Shown: positions 26,374 to 39,643, counted from the first letter of the stretch. The stretch: DNA of 64,000 bases from Casuarius casuarius (GCA_003342895.1 PTFA01000035.1:4822801-4886800), one strand, 5' to 3'. Notes: a model not told the origin generated them from the letters alone. Translations and numbers: made by a program.

Positions 26374-26436
26374 AGTATCACTGTGTGATACTTAGTGGCA
26401 CACACCTATTCGTGTGTGTTAGTATTACACACTGCA
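26374..26436. repeat. Nested/extended hairpin-forming segment
   Basis: Three inverted arrangements overlap here. AGTATCAC/GTGATACT (26374-26392) forms a perfect 8-bp stem. CACACAC/GTGTGTG (26399-26418) forms a 7-bp stem. The whole left part (GTGTGATACTTAG...CACACAC) also pairs imperfectly with the right part (GTGTGTGTTAGTATTACACAC), making one longer alternative hairpin with a 6-nt terminal loop. An RNA of this region would have competing folds. No adjacent gene was recognised. Confidence 0.75.
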
Positions 26437-27018
26437 GTTGTACAGAATGAATTATAAACATTACTTGGTCACCGTAACCTTGAAGTGCAGAGAGCTCTTG
26501 AAAATTTGAGATGAGAAACCTTAAGGCAGTTATGAGAGCTCATCAAGGCTCTGTATAGTAAAGCTGACATTGTTCAATAGGTTTACAGTGTGAAAAGACA
26601 TGAAGGGGACTCTTTCAGCTGGAAGACAGAGCATCAAAGATATGGTAGATGGGAATTTAATGGCTGTGCATTAATTTAAACCAGACTTCGGCAGAAGAAA
26701 ATAAAGCATCAAAGAAAAATACTAAAAATGCTCAGGAACCATAGAGGAACTCTAAAATCATACATTAGAAATTATTGAAAATAAGTATCTCTGACATTGC
26801 TGGGGAAGTACACACTTGTAACTGTCTTGTTTACGAAAAAGAACAAACAAGTAGTTTTATAGTTGTATGCGTCTTTCACATCAGAATGCACCATTAAACT
26901 TCACTTTCTACATTTATTATTTAAACTGCACGCTGAAAATGGTGGCAGGAATCCCATAAGAGGATAGTTTTTGGCAGGCAGAAATGGGAATTTGGAAGAT
27001 TTAATGTTGGTAGGATTT

Positions 27019-27058
27019 AAAAAAAAATAAAAAATAAAAAAAGAAAAAATCAAAAAAG
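27019..27058. repeat. A-rich low-complexity tract
   Basis: Runs of A broken by single T, G and C. It could be the decayed A-tail of an old insertion, but no body was recognised upstream. Confidence 0.85.
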
Positions 27059-29706
27059 CAAGATACTTTACACATACAAATAAAAAGTCTTGTAGATGGT
27101 TGCTTTCTTGATTTAATTAACTTTGCTTTGAATGAAATAAAGCTCCTAAATACACTTTATATGCTATTCATGTGTATAAAATTTATTTACTTTTAATACA
27201 AACATCTACCAAATGTCCAGAAGAACAAATCAAGGAGAATTCCAAAAATAAGATACCTCAGAAATCTACATTTCTCAAATCTCTGAAGAAGGACTCTTCT
27301 TTACACATAAAAGAAGAGTTCACATGGCTAGATGATCCTCAAAAGTTCTGGTATGTTTATGGCTAATTTTGTTCAATGATCCAAATCGGGTGTAGTATGA
27401 AAACACCAGTTTTAATTCTTGGAAATAATGATGATAAATGTAGCACTACTGAGAAATAACTAGTATCTGTGACAGTGTACTTGCCCTGCTGTAAAGCTAG
27501 TATCTTCTATTTTCTTGTAGCCCATATCTGTATTCAAGGACAGGAATCCCAAAAGTGCCTTTAAAGGCAATAAGCCCAAGAACACATCTGAGTATCTGAG
27601 CATTTATTCTCCACTTTAATTTTTAGTCTGTCTTCTGTCCAGATTAATAAAAATGCACAGATGCTGTCTTTTCTTTTCAAATGTCATCACAAAACCAGCC
27701 TGCTTTTACAGGGAATTTCCCATGGCTGTGGCAATTCTAAGGTTCTGCTTTTACTTGCAGAATGTCCCTAACTAAGGTGGCGAAAACCACCCAGGGAAGA
27801 ACAGAAGGCTGCGCTACGAGAATTTCCGTGGAAGCTTGTTTCTCACACACACAGTCTGCTCATGAAGATTCATGCCTCCAACAACCTCAATGTATTGTCA
27901 CAATCAAACTCAAGATGGTCCATTCTTTCAGGTATGAAAGATCGCAACAAAATAACCTTTAATCAGGTTCAGAATTTCAAGTTCAATGTGAACTTAATTA
28001 AACTCAAATCCCAGCCTTTTCAATTAAATAAATTTCTACAGCAAAATTCATGTTCAACTATTGAGAAATTAAACAAATGAAATTAAAAATTAAAATGCTA
28101 AAGACTGGAACAAACTGTGGATGTTCCCGATTTCTCAATGTTTATGAGATGTTAGCAGTCATACTTCTAATTACTATCTTTTGCATTTTGATCAGAGCAT
28201 TAAAAATGCCAAAAAACACATTTGATTTTGAATTTCTGAACAAACCCTGAGATCAACTGAAATTTATCTGTTGTAATTTGTAAAGGTTACTCAACACAAT
28301 CTGCATGGTATTTCCTCTTGTGATCATACAGATTGGAAAAAATACTTTTACATGGCATTTCTTATTCTTCATCTAGTATTTGTTCAACATGGTCAGCAGC
28401 AAGTAGGAAGACAGAGCTTTCAGGCAACAGCATGGAAGAAGGCCCATGACAATGGGCAAAACGAACAGCAGAAGGATTTTTGAGGAATGGAAGGATGGGG
28501 GAAATCCCTATTACACTGCACCATGCAATGAACTGTGCCAGACACAACATATGTCATACTAAGAAGCAAAAAGTTCAGCTCTCTGTGAATTGCACCATAT
28601 ATATGTGTGTAAATGTACCTCTTTCTGTACTGTATTTGGTAAGATTATCAATCTACTTTTCAAAAATTTTTGGATAAGAGCAACAAAACACTCTTCAAAA
28701 AGAAAATACACATATGCACAGTTGCTTCTACTGTTGTGTTTGAACAGTTGAGCAGACTGTACCTTCTGACTCCACAAAGAAAGTCTTCATAAACCACAGG
28801 CAGCAGCTTATAAAAGAAACAGATCGGCCATACCATCAGATACACTGACAGCTAAGAAAACAGAAAAAAAGAGAAAAATACAGATAACAGTGGCAAACAA
28901 CAGGGGAAACTGTCCCTATACAGTCACCTATTTCTGGCAGTTGTGTTGCTGAAGCACTAAAATTGCAGGGTTTATAAGATTTTCTATTTATAGAGTGGAA
29001 TTGATTTAATAAAAACTGAAATAAAAGGCTGAAACATGCCAAACACAGTATTAGTAACTACTGAAGTTACCGCATCTATTGGCTCCATTCATACTTCAGG
29101 TAGCAATACTTTTGAACTAAGCACTCTAGAGTCAATCATAAATTTTTCATATTTTAGTGTTCTCCAGAGACTTCCACAAAGATATAAACTGTCTTAATTC
29201 TTTGGAAGGAATCACAGTAGGTAATATCAAATCATTTTGTATAAAAACAGAAGCTTTTACATATACATACCAGACTGTCACTTCCGTAACTGTTTCACGC
29301 TGCTTCCTCCCATTACCTCCAAAGCATTGTGCATATGAGAATAAAATGAGGATCAACTTCAGGACGAACAAAGAACTCAAAAATATCCCACTAACTCACA
29401 CTGGTACAAATCTCTGAAACGGCAGCCAAGGCCTATGTAACATAAAGCGAGCAGAGCAGAGCGCTCTGCAGAAGGCAGTACAGGAATGTATCCAGGGGCA
29501 CTATCACATCATTAGCCTTAGCATTGCTACAGTTATCCTCACAGCTCCTGCTGGAATCCAAGGGGAGAGGCAGGCCTTGCTAGTCTCATACGAGTAGATT
29601 TGTTAAGAGTCCTTTCAACACAAATACCTTCATCTCTGACCATATCAGTAATGCATGGAATCAAAATACCGATCAAACGAAATCCTGATGACTTTCGGGG
29701 GGGGAC

Positions 29707-29735
29707 CTCTGGTTCTTTAAATCTCTGGTTCTTTA
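29707..29735. repeat. Direct repeat, 13 bp, period 16
   Basis: CTCTGGTTCTTTA occurs at 29707-29719 and again at 29723-29735, directly after a run of eight G. Confidence 0.85.
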
Positions 29736-32700
29736 CAATAGATCCTTGTAACAAGCCCCCACATTTTACTGCTGATTGAGATTATTAATTTCACTTCCAG
29801 AGATCAATTTTTAAATCAAATGGACCGAGAGACAAACCTTAGATAAAAGTTATTTTCTGAAGCAGATTCTTTGGAATCAGTGAGAGCACTTATGTAACTA
29901 CACAAGGTCAGGTCCAATGTTATCAGGTATGTCTTCCCATTCAACTGATTACTAGCGTAGGTATCATCACCTAATTACCAGCAAAGCTAAAAGAAAAGCC
30001 CACATTTATGTCAAGCTTGGTTATGTGTGTATTACAAGATAATATCCATAAATATGTTATCCCACAGTAAAATAAGTACTTAAGAATGAGGACCACAGGT
30101 ACTGAGGTCAATGCAAATATATACATACATACACGTTTTTCTTTTTAACATATATTTTAAAATCACAGACAAGCAGTTGCAAAATTTTTTGTGAATAAAG
30201 TATGTTATATTATCAACAGAGAAAAAGCATCTTTGTTCATCCAATGTGGTCACAAAAGTGAAAAGTGCAGCAATGATCTATACTGTTCTATTGCAAATAT
30301 AATATATTAGAAAGATAAATTTTAAACATATATTAAAACAAGAGCATGACTATGACCTTACAAATGCCTCCTATTTACAGAGAAGATTTAAAAAATGACC
30401 TGGAATCTAAAAAAATCATGATTGGATTATTTCCATTTCTCTTTCTTTAGTAGCAAAATCACCAAGCCTGCAGGACCAGATCACAGATATTCTGGACAGG
30501 AATGAAAAGTTACATACAAGCACTGTTTTGGAAGGTCTGAATTGGAATTTCTGCCCCACACTGCCATGTGCCACACTGTGGTATACAAGCTACACATCAC
30601 TATTTCAGGACTCTGTATCACCCTATATTATATCGTATGGACATACTCTCAGAGACTTACTGAAGCCACACTGGCTTCTTCATATAGAGAAGATAACTAC
30701 TTCCAGGTTAGGAAGAAGAGGGGACAACTCAGTACTCCCATGGTACTTGCGAAAAGGAAGAATATCTTTGCACTCTGCATTGGGGACAGACAGAGGAAGG
30801 TGTTGGGAGCACAAGATTATCTTGTTGTTAGTACTCTACTTCTAATTTGTCTTAAGATTGAGAGGTGCCAAAATACAACAAAAATTTGTGTTATCGGACG
30901 TTCAGCCTGGTGCCACAAACTCTTCAGCTAGCTCTTCGTCTCAGCTTCTAAGGGATTATTGAAAGAATATCACTACTTCAACTTTTGCTCCCAGCAATGT
31001 CTTACAAATAATGACATATTCCAAGTAGCAAACTTATATATGCTTTAATTACACACTCAAAACCTCTCTATTGCAGTAAGACTGTGCCAAGTATGATTCA
31101 ATGGAAACTGCACAACTTCAGTATAACTTTGCTGCAGAAGACATTATGTATTTTTAACGTATGGTACATTGCACACTTACTATATTTAATAATGGGCCCC
31201 TAGAGACTGTCAGTACTGCATAGCTTAAGGTCAGTGTCACAAAAGCTCATAAAACAATTTACACCCACCTTATTCTAGTATTTATTTTTTCCATAGTGCG
31301 AAAGGAGGCTATACTTTCTCCACAGAGAGAAGTGGAGACTTGCAGAAGTTGTGAGGTGGAATTTCAGCATCTTCACTTATTGTTTTCATTTCAGCTGACC
31401 TTTAGGGACATTTCCCTGTCAAATTTTGCCACACTTGAAAGATATATAATTTTATGTCTCACTGATTAGTATGTAAAATGGCTAAAATACCATTTTATTA
31501 ATAGGAATGGAATTAGTTTCATTACTGTCAAACTGTCTGTGCTGCAATATGATGATAACATTTTAAATTCTGTGGGTTTTCTTTCCCCCAGCAATGTGGA
31601 AGAATAATGGAGGGAACAAGAGGGGCACCAAAAGAGTACTTACGCAATAAACATTCTTCAGAGTCACTGATCCAATAAAATGTAACAGCTGCTAAAGGAC
31701 GTGACTTGCACTATATTTTATCACATTTCTTCAATGCGATGAACACTCCAGTTTTAGCATTTTACTTAATTCTCATTCCATGTAATTTTGCTGGTTTCAA
31801 AATGGGATTTTTTTCCTGTAAAGCCTTTTAGTGAATTTAATTCATTTTGTCAAAAATTTAAAAAAATATATATATCAACCGCTCCATATAAAGAGCCTCC
31901 AGGACAGCCAGATAACTTAGTCTTATTATATGTAATTTGTCCTGAACACTAGAGGAAAAATGGAGTTTATTTTATTTAGCTAATTACCTGCCTATTTTCA
32001 TCTCCCATGAAATCAGCAGAAAATGAGAATGACTCTTAAGCTTTCTGCAGCTCTTCAGGCCAATTAGTCTATTCTTCTGAAGAGTTTACTAGGTAGAAAT
32101 GTTCCCTAAAAAAGAGAAAAATGTCAAAAGACAAAATTCCTTAAAAATTGTCCTGGCAACATTTCAGAAAGTGACATACTTAATACTTTACAGGGATTTT
32201 TGTTTTAATTTACAATTTTAGTTTTATATTAACATTTCACTTCAGATCAGGAGCCTGAATTTGAAGAGGATTTCCCAATTGTATTAGCTTACTATGCTTT
32301 GGTTCCCACCGCAGAGCGGTTTCTGAGCCTATGAACTGGATTCATTTCAGAGGAAATGAAGCCAGAGATACACAGTAAAATGCATATAATGCATTTCAAC
32401 TTCTAACAGGCTGCAGTCCACAAGAGTAAACCAGTCTAAAGTAAAAGCCCTGAAATGCACAGAGAGACATGGACTCCTCAACATTCAACGCTTTGCCCTC
32501 CAGATCCACTCTTACTGCTCCAAACTACTTGCTAATGTAGATGTAGTCACTCTCTTACCCCCTGATTTAGAAGGGCATAGTCTGATATACCCAGACCAGT
32601 TTAGGTTCATACCTAATCCTGATGCTATATTCAAAACCAAACAATAGTGCTACTTTAAATTATGTGGCATCTACTCAATGGAGGACAGTCAAGAAAGAAG

Positions 32701-33830
32701 TTTCAGCCTTGAAGTATAAAGCATAGAGGATCTGATCAGTGTCCCATCCTATACTCCTCTTTTCATAGAAGCTCACCTCAACCATTCAGGATTATAAAAT
32801 GCAAGGCACTTTGTTAAGTTGCTCTAAAGTAGGCACACTACAATATCAACTGCTACTGTGAATTAAGATTTCTTGAACACAAAAGCAAGTGTCAAAACCA
32901 AGTTCTGTGCCATACTCCACTTCCGGTCCCCAAAACTACTCTGTGGTTTCCTCTGTCTTGCCTCACAGTAATTCTTTTATAGTTTGTTTCCTTTACAGGC
33001 AGCAAAAGAACTGCAGTAACTGAGACTCAGGACTGCCCTACAAATGTTCACGGCAGGGGTTACAAAACTTCCTCTATTTCCAGCAAGTTATATAAAGGTA
33101 ATAGTACAGGTGACCCATTTTTCACTGGTGTAATCTCAAAGGATATGAAACTAAACTGTCATTTCAAGAATAATGATCTTCAATTTAAAGCCATTAGTTT
33201 TTTTTCATTGCAATTTACTTTTTGTAATTTATTAATTTATTTTTAATGAAGGTAGACTATGGGGAATGACAAAGGAGAAAAAATCACTGCAAATATTGGC
33301 CTACTACTAAAACATGTTGGTTGTTAAAACTACATTATTTCAAAAGAAAAGGGTTTTTTTTTAATCCAAATGTCAGAGCCCTCATCCTCTAAACCTAAAA
33401 TATATCGTCTGATGAAGAAGGCTTAGCATTTCTGGACAGTTGTTTGCTGCAGATTTCATGCTACACAGTACCTTTCACGAATGTAATGTAATGGACCATA
33501 ATATTCTGAACACAAACATACAGTCAACATATATCACAGGAAACAGTCCCTTCCCTGCCCATCTGTGGCCACTACAGTCCCTGGCAGACTGGGGGAGAGG
33601 GAGGAAGATTACTGGAAGCACATAGGCAGCATACATTTTGCCCTACTTTGCTTTATCTTGCCCCAAAGAGCAAATCAAAGACAGCAATGCAATGGTAATA
33701 TTGCAAAACTACGGAGGCAGAGGGCAATATTTAGCATTACAGGAAGACTTGAGGGAAATGGAGAAGAGGTAATAGGAAATAAATTCTTTATCTTTCAGTC
33801 AAGCAAAATTTACAATGGTGTCAATCGTGT

Positions 33831-33896
33831 CCTGATTCAGCAAAGCATTCAATCATATAAATTTATTCCAGTGCTTACATGTTTCGCTGAATCAGG
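33831..33896. repeat. Imperfect inverted repeat, 25-bp arms
   Basis: The arm CCTGATTCAGCAAAGCAT... (33831-33855) pairs with the reverse complement of 33872-33896 at 20 of 25 positions, with the outer 11 perfect. The loop is 16 nt. The size and shape are those of a pre-miRNA-like hairpin or a tiny palindromic transposon remnant. The arm also resembles, from memory, a CCTGATTCAGCAAAGCA motif in old dispersed repeats of amniotes, so I favour a repeat origin. No flanking target-site duplication was obvious. Confidence 0.6.
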
Positions 33897-36800
33897 GGCT
33901 CCACCTCTACAATGAGGCAGATATCCTTCAATCACTGAGTAAGTAAGGGTGAGAAAAGGAATTAATGTTGCATAATCTCTTTGCACATAAAGAATAACAA
34001 AGACCTGTGACTGCTTTACAAGCCCTGTGATTTTACAGCATTGCTGTCTTTCATAGACTTAGGAGATGCTCCTGGATGTTCATTCCCACCTACACAGGAT
34101 TTGCTACCGCAGCTCTGGCTTCAGCCAGTGGATGACACTTCTGTCCCCCAACCCTGAGAATAAGTGACTGCTGTTCTGGCTGCCTGTTCTTACTGTCTGC
34201 TGCTGGCTTTGTGGTCTGAGTCTTTGGGGTACAAATCATACAGCAAGCGTTATCAGAGAGAGTTTCTCCTCGTTTCCCTGCGTTGTCTCAGGCCAAGAAC
34301 GAAAGCAAATATTAGCAAAGCAGGAAAAAAATGGATGAATGGTCATTAGCATACATTCGCCCCAACTGTTTGGGAGAGAAATTCTTCTGTCTTAAAGTAA
34401 AACAAAATTTGGAGGGGGAGAGAATAAGTGAAATGCATCTCATATCAGAACAAGAACACCACAGATTCATAATGTTCCATAGACAAGTGATCATACCTAT
34501 CAGGCTGCTTTCATTTTGGCCTTTTTAAACCTGAAATGCCCACCACTCTAACCAGGTCACTTCAACCTATTGCATTCCTCCTCCTGTGCTGTTTATGGCC
34601 ACCATGCGACACAAGGGCAAAGAGAGCATGCCAGGATGAAAGAGGTATTATCACAGGAGAGATGGTATCCCGCATGATGCTGTTTGGAGAGTAACACTAC
34701 TCAGAAGACAGAAGAGCACAACAGCCCTGAAAGGGAATTCACCAGCATCAGCATCCTCCTGTGCAACGTCCCTGGGAAAATCATAGCTGGGTGGCAAAGA
34801 CACAAGGAGAGGGCAGCTGGAAGAGCCTGAAGCAGAAATGGAGAGTCTAACGAGGAGCTGCTTTGCTGGATGTGGAATGGTGCTGCTGCAGGATTCCTCC
34901 CCACCCTCACTAAAAAAAAGCGTCTTTGCCTTTCTTCAGCATCTGTATTCTATATAGAAGATTAAATTCCCCAAACACATGGGCATTCATATGTATTGCT
35001 CCAACAGTTCAAAAATCAAAACACTTGCAAAATGGATTTAAAACCCATGATCTTTATGTCAGTTTTATGGCCTGCTGTGGTACATCTGATAGGTGAGGAG
35101 GAATAAGACGCTCTAGGTAGGAAACTGGCATGCTCAGCTGCCCGCAGCTCCCTGGCTCACCAATTGAGAATCACAGATTGTGACACAAGGTATTACTTAC
35201 ATTATTACAGAGAATGTGTGTGCCCTGGCCTGGATTAAATAGTCAGAGAACAGATTGTTGACCATATCGCATGTACTGCTTCCTTAAATCACCCTCACAT
35301 TAAGCAGAACAAGCAGGAAGGAAAATCTGCACCGGAATCCATGAAAAGACTTCCTGCCATTTGGTCCTTCATGCCAAAGGGAGTGCTGAGCTCCAGATTT
35401 TTGTGTTAGATATTTTTATTTTTATTTTATTAAGCTGAACTTTAATTAGTGTAACTGACTTGCCACAGTGAAGGATGCCGGAATGACGATTAAATTGCCC
35501 CTATCCAAAATCTGTTCCTATCAAAGAAAGGACAGATGGCTTAATAAAAGAAACTATTACGCAGCACAAGGACTTTCCACAGTATTATAATGATTCTCTT
35601 TACTATTGGAATTATTGATTTCCTGGGTTAATAGTGATCAGGTCTAGCTAAAAAGTTGGCTAGGCTAGGCACTCATTTCCAACAAAAGCATTTTACTTTT
35701 TCACTTGATTAATTCAAAGCCTGGCCATATTGTTCTAGAAGACTCTTCTCATTTAATATCATAGCTTTAATATCATGTCAGAGAAAGCAAGGTGGCTATA
35801 CTCACTAGTAACAGATGGAGAAAACAGTCCTGCAGTACACTGCTTGTGTATCTCTTCTCTAGCATAAAGAAAATGTTTTTTCGGAGGCTGTGCTGTTTTT
35901 TAGAGTTCAACAAAAGCCTCATTCCTGAGAAATCATAATATTTAGTTCACCAGCAATGAGATCTCAATTCAAATGTTTAACAGTTCCAGGTCTTTATTTC
36001 CACTTTTACCGAAGTAGCACTCCTTGGGATTTTAGAACTCAAAATGAAATCTTCCTCTTTTTCCAAAGTGACCAGGCAAAAGAAGGAACATGGCATAATG
36101 GCTGTCCCAAAGTAGTGTCCCATAGTGTCCTATGAAACAGCTTATTAACTTTCATACAGAGATGAAAAGACTTCATTATGAAATAACTTTAACATTTTAT
36201 TTTCCTCCTTATCATCTTTCACCTCATTCTTGAAATCCAACTGAAAAATCTGAATAAAGATCGTAGGAAATCATTTGTGTTTGATTTAAAAATAGGAAAA
36301 GTATATTCTCACAACATTAGGAGAAAAGAGAAATGCCCTAACGCACACAGGGATACTTGAATCTGCCTGGAAGCCCAAGAAGTCCTTGAGGTGGCTACCA
36401 TGGATTAGCTGAGAGCTCCGGCAGGGCTCCTTGCCCCGCGAACCTGGAGACGTCATCTCTCAAATGTCTGCACTGAATCTTTGGGCTGATACTGTATTTA
36501 CAGTGCATTAACAGTGTAAGACTGATCAGTAACTTCTATATGTCAGACTCATTTTTCAATCAATAAACTCATCTAAGTAAGTGGACTGAAATGCAGAACA
36601 AAAAAGGCAGGGTTATCTTCATTCTCATAAACCTCTGAATCCACTGTTAAGCAGTATTAACTGTACTCCAGTTTCCACCCTCTCAGCTGCTGCGGTTGTT
36701 CTCAGGAATGAAAGAATCCCTTCAAGACACAAATAATCATACTATATTGCTCAGAGCCAAGTCCAAAAATGACCATAATTTGTCATGTGCACCTACATAG

Positions 36801-37477
36801 CAGGTGCAATTACATAAATTCCAGTAGACTGACACTACAATTTGCTGGCTAACTTTCAACTTTTCATCTGTAAAATCTGTGCACATTTGCTAGCATCCCC
36901 TTACTAATAAGTATGGATCCTACTTCCTTTTGCAGCCTACAACTATCTGTTGCATTACTATGTGCTACCTATTATAGTATGAATTAACCAGTGGAGCGTG
37001 TTGTAGGAAGAAATGTTTTTTGATATTTCAGCCTTTTTCCTGCTTTATAAAGGGATGAAGCTGAGACCAAAAGGATGCTGGGTGGGTTGGGGAACAGATG
37101 TGGGAGGAGGAAAAAACATTGTATTAATCAGAGACATAAATAATTCAGTCTCAAGTTATGCCTCTGCTTGATTTAGGTAAGAAACTCTGAACTCTGCTTC
37201 CTGCTCTCAAAATGAATGCTCTCAGCACCGGGCTCAATGTAGTTTTCTTTTTCCTGTATCATCTTCTACTGAAGATGTTTTTATTTGGTTAATTCTGAGG
37301 AGAAAGAGAATGAAATACACACTTTCTACAGCCCACTAGTCAGGACTTACTTGGGATATGGGAAAGCAAGGTTAAATTTCCCATCCAGGTAATTATTTAA
37401 AAATAAGTAAATATTAAATTAAGGTATTTAATTGTTTATACAAAATATAACAAGGGAAGAAAGAGAGAAAAACTTAT
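33897..37477. other. Gene-free stretch
   Basis: No gene was recognised. Points of note are a motif-rich segment at 35405-35700 that looks like conserved noncoding DNA and a small CpG cluster (four CpG) at about 36417-36453. Open frames at 33565-33915 and 34331-34528 show no domain. Confidence 0.5.
35405..35700. promoter_or_regulatory. Candidate conserved noncoding element (inference)
   Basis: This is non-repetitive AT-rich DNA with several homeodomain-type TAAT cores (TTAATTAG near 35442, ATTAAA, AATTATTGATT, GGTTAATAG) and no sustained open frame. The texture is like avian enhancer sequence. No conservation data are available here, so this is a guess from composition. Confidence 0.2.
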
Positions 37478-37612
37478 CCGATTGAGTAGGGTACTCACTT
37501 TGGATATGGGAGACTGAGGCTCCAAGGCCACGTTTGGGTACTGCACAGTAAGGGGGTCTCCTGAACCCAGGCCTCCTGCCCAACAGCATCGTATGCTAAT
37601 CTTTGGACTAGC
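37478..37612 (-). mobile_element. MIR/CORE-type SINE remnant
   Basis: Read on the minus strand, the segment starts with a tRNA-like head (TTAGCATACGATGCTGTTGG near 37600-37580). It then has GCCTGGGTTCAGGAG near a degenerate B box, then ACGTGGCCTTGGAGCCTCAG and TCTCCCATATCCAAAGTGAG. The order matches MIR-family SINEs: GCCTGGGTTC in the head, then TGACCTTGG, then GCCTCAGTTTCC-CATCTGTAAAATG. The distance between head and tail is shorter than in MIR, implying a deletion. Such elements are very old in amniotes. Confidence 0.5.
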
Positions 37613-38597
37613 ATTCATGTCAAGACTCTCTTTTGACCAGAAAGGACATCTCAGCATCAAAGAAACTTCTCTCATCTGAAGTTCTCTTGAAAGTAAAGAA
37701 TTTCCATTAAAAATGCATTGAACGAATCTCCATTTTTCAATGGAAAAACTAATCTAGAGCTACTGAATAATTAGATACAGACGGATCAGACTTTGAACTC
37801 ACCTCATACTTTGAAGAACTCTGAAGACTTCGATAAACTATATTGATTTATACCAAGGGAGTTACTGCTTATTTTTTTCTTCTTATTCAGCATACAGAAC
37901 GTTCCTGCTCTCACAGGTACTGAAAACTGTTCTGTTTCTACTGCTTTTTCCTATGTTCTAATGTGCAAAAATTCCAGCTACAGTATGTACATCCTCATCT
38001 ATTCTCAGATAATTATTTTATAAAAATACTGAATTACAATACCCCGTCTTCTATCTGGATTGCTTGCTCTAAGATGTTTTTAAAGAAGTCTGAACAGGGT
38101 AACCAAAAAACAATTAAGGTTACGATCTATTTCATTAACATATAGCCTTTTGTAAAGAACTGGTAAAATGCCTTGAGAACACAAATTACCTAAATCAAAG
38201 AGAATAAAAAATGTGTAATAAATATTAGAATAAAATATTCAGAAAGGTCTAATAGCTAAAAATCAGGGATAAACGTAGCAGAAGCTTCCCATAGTGGACA
38301 GTGCAAGTTACTTGTGGAGGTCTGATGAGTGGTTGCAGTACAAAAGGAGATGATGATGATTCAGTTCTTGTCTTTTGATTTTCCCCTACATATATTTTGC
38401 CACTTCCTAAACTGTCATCTTACTTCACAAAACACATCTGTGCTGCACTTCCTTTGTAAATGTAACAGATTAGAGAGAAAGCTACCTTATATAAAATACA
38501 GCATCATTGTAAAACGTAAAAAGTATGTCCAAGTCTATTCAATCAAGAAAATAAGAAAAAGTTAGTGGCTATTTATTTTTGTTTTCAGCTTATGGTC

Positions 38598-38630
38598 TTT
38601 TTTTTTTGGGGGGNGGGGGAGGGAGGGAAG
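38598..38630 (+). repeat. T10-G6-N-G5 tract followed by GGGA repeats
   Basis: Ten T are followed by six G, one undetermined base (38614), five G and then AGGGAGGGAAG. Four or more G-runs of at least three make this a G-quadruplex candidate on the plus strand. The N shows the sequencing could not resolve it. Confidence 0.9.
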
Positions 38631-39620
38631 ACGAGAGGAGAAAATTTTGTTGCACAAAACCACATAAGGAAGACCACAGTAAATCTAGTAACTCAATCTT
38701 CCTTTTCTTCCAAAGAAAAGGAATTCCCTTTATCATATCAACAAAGCCCTATAAACTCGGGAGGAAAAAAGACACTGTTTTCCAAATGAGTTAAGAGTGT
38801 AAATGCTAGCAGCTAAAAACAGTGTAAAGGAAACCTGAATTCTGAGACCTCAGAAAGGCTTATAGGAAGACAGTTTTCTTCTCTTCTTCTCCTAACCAGT
38901 TTTAGAGATAAGCAGAAGTCTTATTACAAGATGCTAAACCTCAGATTTACAAACCTGATTGGACACTGTAAATACTGTCATCTAATCTGTATTTACTACG
39001 CAACCAAAGGAAAAAGCAAGATTACAAAGAAGGATGGGCCATTAATAGCATTTTCTTAGTAGAAACTTCACAAAAATAGAAAGAATTATAGAAGGACTCT
39101 GAGGTCAAAATAAAACTTGCGGTTCAATGAAAGCAATTTTACAGACCCAGCATAAGGAAGCCATACTGACAGTTACAGTATCAAGCAGAAGAATATGTGG
39201 ATTTTACAGATGATGCTGTTGCACAGGAGGACAGCTAGATTATATCCCAGCAAAAGTGAAAGCCATAAACAGCCATTCAGAAGGCAGCAGCTGCAGAGGA
39301 TTCACTTGAACTATCAAAAAATCATCACCAGTTATTACAGAATGTAATTGGGTGCAATTCCTTAGGAATTAGTACAAGTGTTTAAAATCAGCAATTATGT
39401 AACAAAGTATCAGCTACAGACTTGCTTAGACAACAGATCAGCTAGAAATAAGCAATAGAAAGGAAATATACCTGTTACAGGCATTTAAGACTGTGCAAGT
39501 TCATACGCTTTAGGAGGCACCTGTAAAAATACTGATCTATATGAATATCTATTTCTTTATAGGTAATAACTAGAAAGATAAGAAGTTCCTTCTACAACAA
39601 CTGAAGAATATTTGAGATTT

Positions 39621-39643
39621 GGGGGGAAGGGGAGGGAGGAGGG
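39621..39643 (+). repeat. G-quadruplex-type motif
   Basis: Runs G6, G4, G3 and G3 are separated by AA, A and AGGA, fitting the usual four-run G-quadruplex pattern with short loops. Confidence 0.75.

Larger units (their letters stand above)
26437..33830. other. Gene-free stretch
   Basis: No gene was recognised. It holds an A-rich simple stretch at 27019-27058, G8 at 29697-29704 and a 13-bp direct repeat of period 16 at 29707-29735. A plus-strand frame at 30542-30931 (129 codons) overlaps another at 30528-30845, with no recognisable domain in either. The rest is AT-rich unique sequence. Confidence 0.55.

Noticed and set aside
30542..30931. 129-codon open frame, plus strand
   Set aside because: It overlaps another frame on the same strand (30528-30845). 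Neither has a domain or recognisable splice context.
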